Shown piece after piece: positions 53,008 through 62,247 of a stretch of DNA of 64,000 nt. Position numbers and translations under genes: made by a program. The notes under the pieces were generated by a model that had not been told where the DNA came from, did not search any database, and worked only from the letters and a program-made list of their open reading frames with translations. Position 1 is the first letter of the stretch. Every line of letters begins with the position of its first letter. Origin of the DNA: Bacillus pumilus (GTDB taxonomy: Bacteria > Bacillota > Bacilli > Bacillales > Bacillaceae); assembly GCF_003431975.1 (NCBI RefSeq), contig NZ_CP027116.1, positions 3,038,001 to 3,102,000 on the forward strand, given 5' to 3'.

Positions 53008-54018
53008 TCAAATCAGTGAATCTGTGATCCAGCCTACAGTCGGAATCAGGCTCTCGCCGCTTCGCATCGCACTCATTTCTTGAAAGACCTTCAGAAAGTA
53101 TTCATAGCGATTGGCATCATTTAAGACGTAATCTAGCCGTTCTTCATAATATGATTTTTCATTTTCTCCCGACATATAGTAGCCTTCCACGATCTCAAAA
53201 TAATGAAGCGGGAACAACAAGCGACTGTATAACAAACGCTTAGAAAAGGAAGATAGAGGTGTCACCTGTTCATATTGCTGAAGAAAGGAGAAGCCTTCTT
53301 CAATTAAATCTTCCTTGTGCTGGACAAAGGTTTCTCTTAAGTATTCGGCAATGTCCCGGGTTGGATGATCAAAGACCCAATCCACAGGTAAACGGAGCGG
53401 TTGCTCATGCGGCCAGGTCATCCGTGAAAAGCGCTGATGACAGACAGTGCCTGAGTCACATTCCTTCGGCTCATCATCAAGCTCAGTATCCACTAAATAT
53501 TGAATGGCATTTTCCGTTAACCCTAGATAATACGGAAAGGATTCGATGAATTTTTTTTCAAATCGTTCCAGTGGTTTTTGGTGCATTTGCTGCATCCAAA
53601 AGCCTTCAAGCTGATCTAACCGTTTTGCCCACAATTCCTTCCAGGCTCCCACACGCTTTGTTTCAGATACCTCGTACGGGAATCCTCTTCCTCTGACATG
53701 AAATGACGCCAGCTCTGACGCTTTTTGAAACGTGCGGCTTGTTATCGGCGGTGCTGCTTTAAATAAAGCGTACTGTTCCTTTCCATGAGTAAAGGTAGGC
53801 TTCTCTTCATTTGTTAATTCAAACACGGCAACGTATGGGTCTCCCGCATTCAGTAAATACTGACTGATATGATACAGCTCTGTGAGTTCTTCTTCTCGCA
53901 AATGAGCCACAGGGACAATAAGGAATAGAGCCTTCGACGTTTGAAAGCTCTGATAATGGCCATATGGCATAAATTGACGAACATCAATACCAAATGTGTG
54001 ATAAATGGTTTCTTTCAT
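53008..54018 (-). CDS. yutH: Spore coat-associated protein YutH (CotS/kinase-like fold)
   Basis: 336-aa protein of the CotS/YutH group, which have an aminoglycoside phosphotransferase-like fold without clear catalytic residues. Recognisable blocks: HQRFSRMTWPHEQPLRLPVDWVFDHPTRDIAEYLRETF and FSKRLLYSRLLFPLHYFEIVEGYY. B. subtilis YutH associates with the spore coat. ATG 54018 follows AGGTGA; an upstream ATG at 54045 has no ribosome-binding site. Confidence 0.85.
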   Translation of the reverse strand: MKETIYHTFGIDVRQFMPYGHYQSFQTSKALFLIVPVAHLREEELTELYHISQYLLNAGDPYVAVFELTNEEKPTFTHGKEQYALFKAAPPITSRTFQKASELASFHVRGRGFPYEVSETKRVGAWKELWAKRLDQLEGFWMQQMHQKPLERFEKKFIESFPYYLGLTENAIQYLVDTELDDEPKECDSGTVCHQRFSRMTWPHEQPLRLPVDWVFDHPTRDIAEYLRETFVQHKEDLIEEGFSFLQQYEQVTPLSSFSKRLLYSRLLFPLHYFEIVEGYYMSGENEKSYYEERLDYVLNDANRYEYFLKVFQEMSAMRSGESLIPTVGWITDSLI

Positions 54019-54150
54019 CTTTTCACCTGCGTTCATATGATCCATCTCTTATCATATCGTAGTCGCAGGTTGAAAGAATTATGAATACTATTTACTATCC
54101 GAAGCTTTTTACACGTTGTGGACAAATTACGAGGATTGGGTGAGGAATAT

Positions 54151-54651
54151 ATGCCGCATCATCATGAGATGAACGAAGTAGAAAAAACAGCAAGACGCCG
54201 TTTACAAGAACGAGGCGTTACCATTCAAGATATAGCAGACCTTGTCTATTTTTTACAGGAAAAATATCATCCTGGCTTAGACATGACAGAGTGCATCCAC
54301 AATGTGGAGCGTGTCATCGCAAAGCGTGAGGTGCAAAATGCGATATTAACAGGCATCGAACTAGACGTACTGGCCGAGCAAAAAAAGCTGACCGAGCCGC
54401 TGCAATCCATTCTTGAAACAGACGAAAGCCTGTATGGTGTCGATGAAATTCTTTCCTTTGCTATTGTTAATATTTATGGTTCAATCGGCTTTACAAATTA
54501 CGGATATATCGATAAAGAAAAACCAGGGATTCTTGGGAAACTGAACGATAAATCCACTGGCGAGTGTCACACCTTTTTAGATGACATCGTCGGCGCCATT
54601 GCTGCCGCTGCCTCAAGCAGGCTGGCACATAGTTCCAGAAATTCGGAATAA
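54151..54651 (+). CDS. yutG: Phosphatidylglycerophosphatase A-like protein YutG
   Basis: 166-aa protein of the PgpA-related YutG family. The N-terminal part is a helical region (ARRRLQERGVTIQDIADLVYFLQEKYHPGLDMTECIHNVERVIAKREVQNAILTGIELD) and the C-terminus carries GKLNDKSTGECHTFLDDIVGAIAAAASSRLAH, where Asp-Asp may bind metal. Membrane helices of classical PgpA are absent. ATG 54151 follows GGGTGAGG; GTG 54118 is also in frame. Confidence 0.82.
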   Translation: MPHHHEMNEVEKTARRRLQERGVTIQDIADLVYFLQEKYHPGLDMTECIHNVERVIAKREVQNAILTGIELDVLAEQKKLTEPLQSILETDESLYGVDEILSFAIVNIYGSIGFTNYGYIDKEKPGILGKLNDKSTGECHTFLDDIVGAIAAAASSRLAHSSRNSE

Positions 54652-54654
54652 AGC

Positions 54655-54693
54655 AAAAAAGAGGACGCGCGTGTAACGCTTGTCCTCTTTTTT
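54655..54693. terminator. Bidirectional terminator yutG / yutF
   Basis: AAAAAAGAGGAC and GTCCTCTTTTTT form a perfect 12-bp stem between convergent genes. Confidence 0.85.
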
Positions 54694-55464
54694 TTATGAT
54701 AATCGCTCGATCCAGTCAGATAACGAATCAATGACATAGGTTGGCTGCTTTTCATATTGCTGAAGCAGCTCTTTTGTCGTCACACCAGTATGAACGAGTA
54801 ATGTGTCCATTCCTGCATTCATCCCTGCCATAATATCCGTATCATAGTTATCGCCCACCATGAGCGTCTCAGACACATCCGTGCCGAGCACCCGCATGGC
54901 TTGTTCCATGATGATGGATTCTGGCTTCCCGATAAACGTTGGCTGAACCGTAGTGGTGACGGTCAATACGGATGTTAACGAACCGTTCCCTGGCAAAAGC
55001 CCTCTTTCTGTTGGAATGGCAATGTCTCCATTTGTTGAGACAAATTGTGCACCTTGCCGGATGGCAATTGCACCTACTGCAAGTTTTTCATACGTGATAC
55101 TACGATCAATTCCAACAACAACGAAATCAGCGTCTTCTTGACCGAACTTCAGCCCTTTTTCTTCAATGGCCTGCTTGATTCCTTCTTCACCGATGACGTA
55201 AACAGACGCGTCTTTCTTTTGTTCGGCAATATAATTGGCCGTCGCCATACTTGTTGTAAAGACTTGTTCTTCAGTTGCTGGGATATCGAATGAAACAAGT
55301 TTTTCCGCTACCTGCTTTGGTGTACGTGATGAGTTATTCGTGACAAACAAGTAGGGAATGTTTAGCTCATTTAACTTTTGAACAAATTGACCTGCTTCTT
55401 CAATCTTTTCTGTTCCTTCATACATTGTTCCGTCTAAATCAATTAAATAGCCTTTGTATTTCAT
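54694..55464 (-). CDS. yutF: HAD-superfamily phosphatase YutF (NagD-like)
   Basis: 256-aa HAD phosphatase of the NagD/p-nitrophenylphosphatase group. Motif I is GYLIDLDGTMYEG (Asp nucleophile), motif II FVTNNSSRTP, motif III lysine in TFIGKPESIIMEQAM, and motif IV MVGDNYDTDIMAGMNAGMDTLLVHTG. ATG 55464 gives the family length; GTG 55473 is too close to GGAG. The physiological substrate is unknown; nucleotides or sugar phosphates are typical. Confidence 0.93.
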   Translation of the reverse strand: MKYKGYLIDLDGTMYEGTEKIEEAGQFVQKLNELNIPYLFVTNNSSRTPKQVAEKLVSFDIPATEEQVFTTSMATANYIAEQKKDASVYVIGEEGIKQAIEEKGLKFGQEDADFVVVGIDRSITYEKLAVGAIAIRQGAQFVSTNGDIAIPTERGLLPGNGSLTSVLTVTTTVQPTFIGKPESIIMEQAMRVLGTDVSETLMVGDNYDTDIMAGMNAGMDTLLVHTGVTTKELLQQYEKQPTYVIDSLSDWIERLS

Positions 55465-55485
55465 GATGCTCACAACTCCAATGGA

Positions 55486-55920
55486 TTATTTAAACGCTGA
55501 TACTGGGCCAAGCTCCTGCTCCAAGTAGGTACGGATACGGTTTGGGAAAACCTGTAGTGCCTGCTCTACCTCACTAATCACCTGCAACAAATCATGATGA
55601 ACTACTTCCTGGTATTGCTGCACAAGTGTTTTACGGCATGAAACAAGCTTTTTCAGCTGACCGCCTTCCTCTTCTGGTACAACCTTTTCATCAACAAGAA
55701 TATCCATGATGTCATCATAGCTTCCTGGATCACGCATAATAAAGCCATCAATCATGTCATTTCCCGTATCAAGAATACATTCGACGAGCAAATGAACAAT
55801 TCGTTCGAGCGCTTTTTTCTCTAGAGGACTTGTCCATGTTTGATGACTGCGCATCAACTCATATTGCTCCTCGAAAAAACGTAATGTCTCTTCTATTTTT
55901 TTTCTGTCCACGAAATACAT
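55486..55920 (-). CDS. yutE: DUF86/HepT-like protein YutE
   Basis: 144-aa helical protein of the DUF86 (HepT-like) family. The core VECILDTGNDMIDGFIMRDPGSYDDIMDILVDEKVVPEE followed by LVSCRKTLVQQY retains the conserved Arg and Tyr positions related to the HEPN RxxxxH motif, but the His is not evident. No MntA-type antitoxin gene is adjacent, so a toxin role is unlikely. Start ATG 55920 (the second of two) or 55923, after AAGGGGAG. Confidence 0.85.
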   Translation of the reverse strand: MYFVDRKKIEETLRFFEEQYELMRSHQTWTSPLEKKALERIVHLLVECILDTGNDMIDGFIMRDPGSYDDIMDILVDEKVVPEEEGGQLKKLVSCRKTLVQQYQEVVHHDLLQVISEVEQALQVFPNRIRTYLEQELGPVSAFK

Positions 55921-55939
55921 CATGACGCTCCCCTTTGCG

Positions 55940-56215
55940 TTATTTTCTGATTCGTTTTAAGACAAAATAGGCACAGCCAAAATTACAGTATTCATAAATG
56001 TATTCATCGAGTGTGCTGATTTTTGTATCAAATGTGGCCTTTTGGTTTTGGTCATCAAAGAACCCCTTCAGCCTCAGCTGATTGTAGCCCCAGTCCCCCA
56101 CAATATAATCATACTTATTTAAAATATCTGAGTACCTTGCTTTAAACGCTTCTTCATCAAAACCGTCTTTGATCTCTCTTACAAGATCAAAGGTAGCATT
56201 CTGAATGACGATCAT
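55940..56215 (-). CDS. yutD: DUF1027 protein YutD
   Basis: 91-aa conserved protein (DUF1027), unknown function. The pattern FKARYSDILNKYDYIVGDWGYNQLRLKGFF and the C-terminal CNFGCAYFVLKRI with two cysteines are typical of the family. ATG 56215 follows GAGGTGA; the longer frame to 56242 is unsupported. It lies 16 bp upstream of yutE, and yutF follows, so yutD-yutE-yutF probably form an operon. Confidence 0.87.
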   Translation of the reverse strand: MIVIQNATFDLVREIKDGFDEEAFKARYSDILNKYDYIVGDWGYNQLRLKGFFDDQNQKATFDTKISTLDEYIYEYCNFGCAYFVLKRIRK

Positions 56216-56335
56216 CTTCTCACCTCTTTTTAAACGATCCATCTTTAATGATAATTCATTGGAAGAACTCCATCAATTGCTAAAGCATGTTTTTTCCGAT
56301 TTAGCCGAAGCTAAAGGAAAAAGGAGGTCACATTT

Positions 56336-56971
56336 ATGAAGAAACAACTGACAGCCGCCATTCTCCTCAGCATGCTTTTAGGCGGATGCGGCTTTCAATC
56401 AGGTATGAACCGGCAAGTAGATGAAGATTCTTCAAGTAAAACCATCCGTCTGTCGGATCGTCATGAAGGAAATAATTCCAACATGCCAGAAGCAGACACA
56501 AACAGAGCAGGGTATGTTCGTTATCAGCGCCAGCAAGTAACGGATCAGAAAGAAAGAACCCCTGCTTTAAATCGTGAGCATCTTGCCCACGTCATTACAA
56601 GTTTAACCGTGCAGCTGCCAAACATCAAAGATGCAGCCACACTGGTGACAGATGAGGATGCACTCATTGTGTATCGCACAGGCAACAAAAACCGGGATGA
56701 ATCTGCCGATCAAGTAAAGAAAACAGCGGTTTCTGTACTCCCTCGTTATTATCATGTATACGTCTCTGATAATCCAGAGCACTTTCAATCCATTGCCAAT
56801 TTTTCACGTCTTCAAACCAATTCACGTGATTTTGATCAAATCTTAACCAAAACGATTCAACAAATGAAATATTCTCCTCAAGGCGGAGATATTTCAACGA
56901 AAGAAGATGCAAATGGCATGACGAATTCTGATCGTACTATGAGAAGAAATGCCCCTTACGGTCAAAATTAA
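56336..56971 (+). CDS. yutC: YhcN/YlaJ-family sporulation lipoprotein YutC
   Basis: 211-aa lipoprotein. Signal peptide with lipobox LLGGC (Cys18) and then a Ser/Asn-rich linker. The domain from about residue 75 (HLAHVITSLTVQLPNIKDAATLVTDEDALIVYRTGN...) is the YhcN/YlaJ fold found in spore-associated lipoproteins. It starts after AAAGGAGG. It is convergent with lipA and shares a terminator with it. Confidence 0.87.
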   Translation: MKKQLTAAILLSMLLGGCGFQSGMNRQVDEDSSSKTIRLSDRHEGNNSNMPEADTNRAGYVRYQRQQVTDQKERTPALNREHLAHVITSLTVQLPNIKDAATLVTDEDALIVYRTGNKNRDESADQVKKTAVSVLPRYYHVYVSDNPEHFQSIANFSRLQTNSRDFDQILTKTIQQMKYSPQGGDISTKEDANGMTNSDRTMRRNAPYGQN

Positions 56972-56979
56972 TATGAGAA

Positions 56980-57007
56980 AAACGCCAGAAGTACTCTGGC
57001 GTTTTCT
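56980..57007. terminator. Bidirectional terminator yutC / lipA
   Basis: AAAACGCCAGA and TCTGGCGTTTT form an 11-bp stem around AGTAC between convergent genes. Confidence 0.9.
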
Positions 57008-57010
57008 TTG

Positions 57011-57907
57011 TTATGCTTGCGCCTGACGCTTTTTAGACGCTTCGTTTACTTGTTCATCTGCATGGTAGGAAGAGCGCACAAGCGGTCCAGCTTCACAATG
57101 GCTAAAGCCTTTTGACATCGCAATTTCTTTCAGCTCTGCAAACTCATCCGGATGATAGTATTTTTGAACTTTTAGATGTTTTTTCGAAGGCTGTAAATAC
57201 TGACCAATCGCCATAATATCGACGTTGTTAGCAAGAAGATCATCCATGACCTCAATGATTTCTTCCTTCGTTTCACCGAGTCCAATCATAATGCTTGATT
57301 TTGTTGGAATGTCGGGCTGCATTTCTTTTGCACGACGCAAGAATTCTAATGAACGATCATATGTAGCACGTGCACGAACCCTCGGCGTTAATCTGCGAAC
57401 GGTTTCAATATTGTGATTTAAAATGTCAGGACGAGTGTCCATTAACGTCTTCAAGTTATCATAATTGCCGCCCATGTCTGAAGGGAGAACTTCAATTGTC
57501 GTGAATGGGCTTTTTCTTCTAATGGCACGAACGGTTTCAGCAAACACACCTGCTCCGCCATCCTTCTGATCATCCCTTGCAACCGCTGTTATGACAGCAT
57601 GCTTTAAGTTCATCAAAGCCACTGAATCTGCCACTCGTTCTGGCTCTTGCAGGTCAAGCTCAGTTGGAAGCCCGGTTTTCACTGCACAGAAACGACATGC
57701 TCGCGTGCAGACAGATCCTAGAATCATAAATGTAGCAGTTCTTCTCACTGCCCAGCATTCATGAATATTCGGACATTTTGCTTCCTCACAAACGGTATTC
57801 AGGTTGTTTTCCCGCATCATTTTTTTCAAACCGGTATAGTTTTCATTCGTATTCAGCTTAATTTTAAGCCAGTCCGGTTTTCTTACGTGCTCTTCCTTCT
57901 TTGCCAA
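57011..57907 (-). CDS. lipA: Lipoyl synthase
   Basis: 298-aa radical-SAM enzyme that inserts sulfur into octanoyl groups to make lipoate. The auxiliary cluster motif is [12 protein letters not shown] and the SAM cluster motif is CTRACRFC; the C-terminal RSSYHADE is characteristic. TTG 57907 is 9 nt after GGAG and gives the B. subtilis length; ATG 57922 lacks a ribosome-binding site. Confidence 0.97.
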   Translation of the reverse strand: MAKKEEHVRKPDWLKIKLNTNENYTGLKKMMRENNLNTVCEEAKCPNIHECWAVRRTATFMILGSVCTRACRFCAVKTGLPTELDLQEPERVADSVALMNLKHAVITAVARDDQKDGGAGVFAETVRAIRRKSPFTTIEVLPSDMGGNYDNLKTLMDTRPDILNHNIETVRRLTPRVRARATYDRSLEFLRRAKEMQPDIPTKSSIMIGLGETKEEIIEVMDDLLANNVDIMAIGQYLQPSKKHLKVQKYYHPDEFAELKEIAMSKGFSHCEAGPLVRSSYHADEQVNEASKKRQAQA

Positions 57908-58198
57908 TTCCATCATCTCCATATGAATTCGTTAAAGGTGCATCTACAAAAATCTTCCTGCTATATACGATGGATGCAGCCAAGAAGCTGCAAAAAATTG
58001 AATCTTCGGCCTAAAGCCTTTTCTTTAGACACTTTAACATAGTACAGATTGAACAACAAGGGAATGAGCTGCAAAAATACCCAAAAGACTCCTAAAAAAA
58101 GCAGAAGAAAATTACTAACATTTTCTTCTTATGAATTAGAGCGATCGAACCACACTAAACGGTAGAAGACGATGCTTGATGAAAGGAGATGGATGTTT

Positions 58199-59179
58199 GT
58201 GAAAGTGGTTTTAGCCATCATAATCGCTCTTTCAGTGCTCCCTGTACCTGTTCATGCACAAGATTCAGGTAAGCAGCCAGATGAATTAAAGCAGCGAATG
58301 GCACTATACGAGAAAGTTGCCATCACGACACAGGTTCCATGGTATGTACTTGCTGCGGTTGATCAGTATGAACACAATATTCGCAAAAGTAGAAGAGATT
58401 TACCGAAACAAAAAGGCATCATTGGTATCTACATTCCCCGGGAAATGTGGATTGGACCTGAGAACCCGAATAAGCAGGATACATCTCCTTTAAGCATTAA
58501 AGTGTTTGACGGAATTGGACTTGATGGAAATGGGGATGGAAAAGCGAATAGTGATGACGACGAAGATGTATTATTCACGTTTGCTCAATACTTGCTTCAC
58601 TATGGTAGCAGCATTGAGCAATTAAAAATTGCTTTATGGGACTATTATGGACGTGATCAAACTGTTGGAATCATTTCATCTTTTATGAAGCTATTTCAGC
58701 ACTACGGTCATCTCGACCTTGGAAAGCATGCTTTCCCTCTTCCGGTCGGAGCTGACTACAGCTACCGGAGTACATGGGGAGATGCAAGAGGGTTTGGAGG
58801 CAGAAGAATTCACGAGGGCACGGATTTATTTGCTCATTATGGACTACCCGTTCGTGCGACATCGTATGGTGTGATTGAAATGAAAGGCTGGAACCGGTTT
58901 GGCGGCTGGCGGATTGGCATTCGAGATATCCATAATCATTATCATTACTTCGCTCATTTAAATGGCTTTGCGAAGGGACTCAAAACGGGTCAAATCGTTG
59001 AACCCGGACAAGTCATTGGATCTGTTGGAAGCTCTGGTTATGGTCCTCCAGGCACAGCAGGAAAGTTTCCACCACATCTTCACTATGGTATGTATAAGGA
59101 CAATGGCAGAACCGAATGGTCATTTGATCCATACCCTCATTTAAGGGCATGGGAAAGAGCTGAGCGGAAACGCCATTAA
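58199..59179 (+). CDS. lytH: L-Ala-D-Glu endopeptidase LytH (YunA)
   Basis: 326-aa secreted M23-family cell-wall peptidase, needed for spore-cortex peptide maturation in B. subtilis. Signal peptide about 1-20 (ending VHAQ), an N-terminal accessory domain to about residue 180, then the M23 domain with the zinc ligands in RIHEGTDLFAHYG and HLHYGMYKDNG plus HYFAHL. GTG 58199 gives the family length with AAAGGAG 10 nt upstream; ATG 58193 is also possible. Expected to be under late mother-cell sigma-K control; I did not identify the promoter in 57908-58198. Confidence 0.92.
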   Translation: MKVVLAIIIALSVLPVPVHAQDSGKQPDELKQRMALYEKVAITTQVPWYVLAAVDQYEHNIRKSRRDLPKQKGIIGIYIPREMWIGPENPNKQDTSPLSIKVFDGIGLDGNGDGKANSDDDEDVLFTFAQYLLHYGSSIEQLKIALWDYYGRDQTVGIISSFMKLFQHYGHLDLGKHAFPLPVGADYSYRSTWGDARGFGGRRIHEGTDLFAHYGLPVRATSYGVIEMKGWNRFGGWRIGIRDIHNHYHYFAHLNGFAKGLKTGQIVEPGQVIGSVGSSGYGPPGTAGKFPPHLHYGMYKDNGRTEWSFDPYPHLRAWERAERKRH

Positions 59180-59186
59180 ACAAAAG

Positions 59187-59222
59187 GAGAAGTTGAGCGG
59201 TTCCGCACCCTTCTCCTTTTTC
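59187..59222 (+). terminator. lytH terminator
   Basis: AAAGGAGAAG and CTTCTCCTTT arms around a 16-nt loop that includes GCGGTTCCGC, then TTC. It lies between convergent genes. Confidence 0.75.
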
Positions 59223-59234
59223 ATTTCTAACAAG

Positions 59235-59465
59235 TTATTGCTCCTTTTTCTCCTTCAAACCTAAAATGAAAAAAAGAATCCCCATGATGAGAAAAATGAA
59301 ATACACAACTGTTACTTCCAATGGAATCATGTCAAACATACCTCTAAAAATATCGATACTTAAGCTTTCATTTCTGATCAGTAAAATGGATGCTGTGATA
59401 TATTTAGCACTAAATACGATCGCAAAAACTAAAAAACAAATACCACTTACATAAAGTTTCTTCAT
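59235..59465 (-). CDS. Small two-helix membrane protein
   Basis: 76-aa hydrophobic protein, not recognised. Two transmembrane helices (about 4-30 and 50-70) connected by NESLSIDIFRGMFDMIP, with a charged C-tail KEKKEQ. ATG 59465 follows GGGGGAG. It is convergent with lytH and monocistronic. I recall no B. subtilis counterpart here. Confidence 0.65.
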   Translation of the reverse strand: MKKLYVSGICFLVFAIVFSAKYITASILLIRNESLSIDIFRGMFDMIPLEVTVVYFIFLIMGILFFILGLKEKKEQ

Positions 59466-59565
59466 AAAGCTCCCCCTAATAACAATTAAAATTGATCATG
59501 ACACATCCATCCATATGGAATCAAGTAGTGAATAAGGTTTTTACTTACAATAACTGCACATCAAA

Positions 59566-59597
59566 AAACAGCCCAATCATTCCTTGGGCTGTTTTCA
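59566..59597 (-). terminator. yunB terminator
   Basis: AACAGCCCAA and TTGGGCTGTT form a 10-bp stem around TCATTCC, followed on the minus strand by TTTTG. Confidence 0.85.
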
Positions 59598-59598
59598 A

Positions 59599-60369
59599 TT
59601 ATTCCTTCTTCTCCTTTTTCTCTGGGAGAACAATCGATGGAGCACCTGAATTCGTTCCGCTGCCATTGTAATAATCTGGTACGTCCCCTTGAACGGCTTG
59701 GATGGAGACGGGAACTGAGTTTTTGACCACAATTGTTTCAGATGCAAACGGAATGATGACTCTCACCTTGACCTCGATTAGAACACTAATATCAATCAAG
59801 GCATTGTTGATACCATAAGGCTTAATGTTTTTTTCAACGTCCGTATGCGGATCACCTATGACACTAAATCGTACAGGCACTTTTGGTCCTAGGTTGGCGA
59901 TGAGTGCATTTCCGGATGCTTGCCCAAGCGGGATGTTATATATAATGCCGTCATGTCCATCTGTTTGATCCTTTAACGCTTCTTTTGCCTCTTTTTGAAA
60001 GTTCCCCTTTTCAATGTCCTCTAAATTTTTTTGAAGATGACGTGACAGGTCAGCCATTGCTTTCGATGTTGCCTGCGCATTAAAATCGATGGTCGTCACT
60101 TTTCCGTTCTCACTTGTATTCATGACCACCATATCCTTCATATTTTCCTGATCTTCTGCAAAGTCTTGGACGGAATATTGAATTAGATGATTGGCGATAC
60201 GCTCTGTTTCTAGTTCAGCGATGTGAATAAGGGTTGGTTTAATGGAGCGGTTAATGAAAAATAGACTGATGACGGTTGAGAGTACAAAGAATAAGATCGC
60301 AAGCAGCATGACGTATCGGAATGGCAAAGGGCCCTTTTTATAGGGGCGATAGCGGCGGTTCATTCTCAA
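59599..60369 (-). CDS. yunB: Sporulation protein YunB
   Basis: 256-aa protein with a basic cytoplasmic start (MRMNRRYRPYKKG), one transmembrane helix (about 17-37), and an extracytoplasmic domain with VRFSVIGDPHTDVEKNIKPYGINNALIDISVLIEVKVRVIIPF. YunB is a mother-cell (sigma-E type) sporulation protein needed for spore assembly in B. subtilis. TTG 60369 is well spaced after GGGGGG; ATG 60363 is an alternative. Confidence 0.87.
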   Translation of the reverse strand: MRMNRRYRPYKKGPLPFRYVMLLAILFFVLSTVISLFFINRSIKPTLIHIAELETERIANHLIQYSVQDFAEDQENMKDMVVMNTSENGKVTTIDFNAQATSKAMADLSRHLQKNLEDIEKGNFQKEAKEALKDQTDGHDGIIYNIPLGQASGNALIANLGPKVPVRFSVIGDPHTDVEKNIKPYGINNALIDISVLIEVKVRVIIPFASETIVVKNSVPVSIQAVQGDVPDYYNGSGTNSGAPSIVLPEKKEKKE

Positions 60370-60437
60370 TAAAAAATCCCCCCTTCTCCATTACAAGTGT
60401 ATGCAGACAGGCGGGGGATAAGAATCATCTGTTCATT

Positions 60438-60743
60438 TTATTTCACCATTTTCAATAACGCGTCTCTTCCAATGGTTCCAGCTGAAATACCTAACGCTTC
60501 TGCGGCGTATGTCACAGATTCTAAAGGGGCATCAAGCAATTGATCAATGGTTCTCACTCCAACTGCTCTCCCTGCGATAATGCCTCTATCTGCAAGCTTT
60601 TCATTTAAGAGCCCGACATCCAGTGCACCGCACATAATATACCCATGTTCATTTGTCACTGCCATAAAATTCGTCTTCGGCAGTTTGACGGTGACGGCTG
60701 TAAAGGAATGTCCATCAATATTAATAGGTGTTAAATTCACCAA
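60438..60743 (-). CDS. yunC: DUF1805 protein YunC
   Basis: 101-aa protein with the compact YunC fold (DUF1805), unknown function. Nearly the whole length is the signature: FTAVTVKLPKTNFMAVTNEHGYIMCGALDVGLLNE and GRAVGVRTIDQLLDAPLESVT. TTG 60743 start. It lies 68 bp downstream of yunD on the same strand. Confidence 0.9.
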   Translation of the reverse strand: MVNLTPINIDGHSFTAVTVKLPKTNFMAVTNEHGYIMCGALDVGLLNEKLADRGIIAGRAVGVRTIDQLLDAPLESVTYAAEALGISAGTIGRDALLKMVK

Positions 60744-60810
60744 ATCCCTTCACTCCTCTCATCACAATCTATGTGACAAGAGGGCGAGTGTTGTTAGGCA
60801 AAAGCGGATT

Positions 60811-62184
60811 TCATGTGGCTTCCTTCAGGCGCCAAGTAAGCACATCACGTAAAAATTCTGGCATGAAATATTCAATGTGTTCATGGTCACGAATATGAGG
60901 AAACAGAGAGCCTAATGTATACATATCGACTGTTCCAACCGTATAGGAAGCGTCTTTATTGATCAATTGATCATGCACAAAAACATCCTTCACCCGTTTG
61001 GTTTCACCTTCTTCTAATGTATAGGTGAGACCGCTATACAGCATTTTGCCCATCAGTTCACCTCTAAAGCCGAAACCCTTGATGCGCAGCTGTTCCATTT
61101 TTTCTTCACAAGCGCGCCGAACGGTTTCGATGAGCTGTTGACCCGAAAGCGTCACACGAATAGGGTTAATGGGATGCGGGCAGATTCGATGGACTTCTTC
61201 TCTTGTCACAATTCCCGCCTCTAATGAATCAAGCACCATCCCAGCATTCATCATGCCGATATCTGCCCCGCACCAATCTTTAATGGCATCTGTTAAGAGC
61301 TGTGGAAGCGGAGATACATCAAACCACTTCGTTTCTAGCTTCGCCTCGATCGCTGTCACTTTTTCTTGCATGAGTGTTTTCGCTCTTCTCTCTGCTTGCT
61401 TTAAGATAGTGATCGCTTCATCTGATTCACTGATTAGCTGATCCACCGGCTGAACTGTTGCTTTTTTCTCAATCAGCTCATTGCTCGCTGTATCAATGGT
61501 CAGCTCGACACAGCCAATATAATGCCCATACTTTTCAGCGCATGCAAGCAGCACCCCATTATCCATTTCACCCTGTTCTAACAGATGGTGCGTGTGTGAG
61601 CCTAGGATGATGTCGATGTCAGGGAAATCACGGGCGACCTCCCGATCATGGATGATACCAAGATGGGATAAGAGTACAATCACATCTGCCTGTCCCTTCA
61701 CTTCTTGCAGCATGTCCCGTATGCTGTCAAAGGGATCTGTCATATCCCAGCCCAGCTTTTCATAGACAGGTGTATACGCAATGGTCACGCCTAAGAGACA
61801 TATCTTCAGTCCGTTTTCCATTGTGATCATATGATAGGGCTTTGCCCACGACGGCCTTTTACCTTTTTCAAATAAATTGGACAGGATCACTGGAAATTGT
61901 GCATGCTCATACAATTGATCCAGTTGATCATGAGGCAGCGTAATGCCTTCATTATTCCCAATCGTGACCCCATCATAGCCAAGCTGATTCAGTAGCTTGA
62001 CATTCACCTTTCCATAATCAGCTTCTGACACGAGGTTCACTCGGTCCATATGATCGCCAATATCAAACAAGAGCATCTGATCATGAACTTGACGCTTTTC
62101 TTCAATATAAGCTGCGATTTTTGGCCAGTTCTCAAAGTGGCTGTGCAAGTCGTTTGTATGATATAACCATAGCTTCTGCAGCAT
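60811..62184 (-). CDS. yunD: 5'-nucleotidase-type metallophosphoesterase YunD
   Basis: 457-aa calcineurin-like phosphoesterase with a C-terminal 5'-nucleotidase domain. Metal motifs: LYHTNDLHSHF (1st), DIGDH, GNNEG, LSHLG, and GSHTHHLLE; the nucleotidase half has GADIGMMNAGMVLDSLEAGIVTREEV. There is no signal peptide, so it is cytoplasmic. Substrates are probably nucleotides or other phosphomonoesters. ATG 62184 follows GAGGGAGAG. Confidence 0.92.
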   Translation of the reverse strand: MLQKLWLYHTNDLHSHFENWPKIAAYIEEKRQVHDQMLLFDIGDHMDRVNLVSEADYGKVNVKLLNQLGYDGVTIGNNEGITLPHDQLDQLYEHAQFPVILSNLFEKGKRPSWAKPYHMITMENGLKICLLGVTIAYTPVYEKLGWDMTDPFDSIRDMLQEVKGQADVIVLLSHLGIIHDREVARDFPDIDIILGSHTHHLLEQGEMDNGVLLACAEKYGHYIGCVELTIDTASNELIEKKATVQPVDQLISESDEAITILKQAERRAKTLMQEKVTAIEAKLETKWFDVSPLPQLLTDAIKDWCGADIGMMNAGMVLDSLEAGIVTREEVHRICPHPINPIRVTLSGQQLIETVRRACEEKMEQLRIKGFGFRGELMGKMLYSGLTYTLEEGETKRVKDVFVHDQLINKDASYTVGTVDMYTLGSLFPHIRDHEHIEYFMPEFLRDVLTWRLKEAT

Positions 62185-62247
62185 GTTGATCTCTCCCTCA
62201 AGTTGTCACTGAACCGTTTCATTCAGGTTGAAAGCCGCAGCTCTCAT

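Noticed and set aside
55486-55920. YutE as a HepT-type toxin of a HEPN/MNT system
   Set aside because: There is no nucleotidyltransferase antitoxin gene next to it and the catalytic histidine is not evident; it is a conserved housekeeping neighbour of yutD and yutF.
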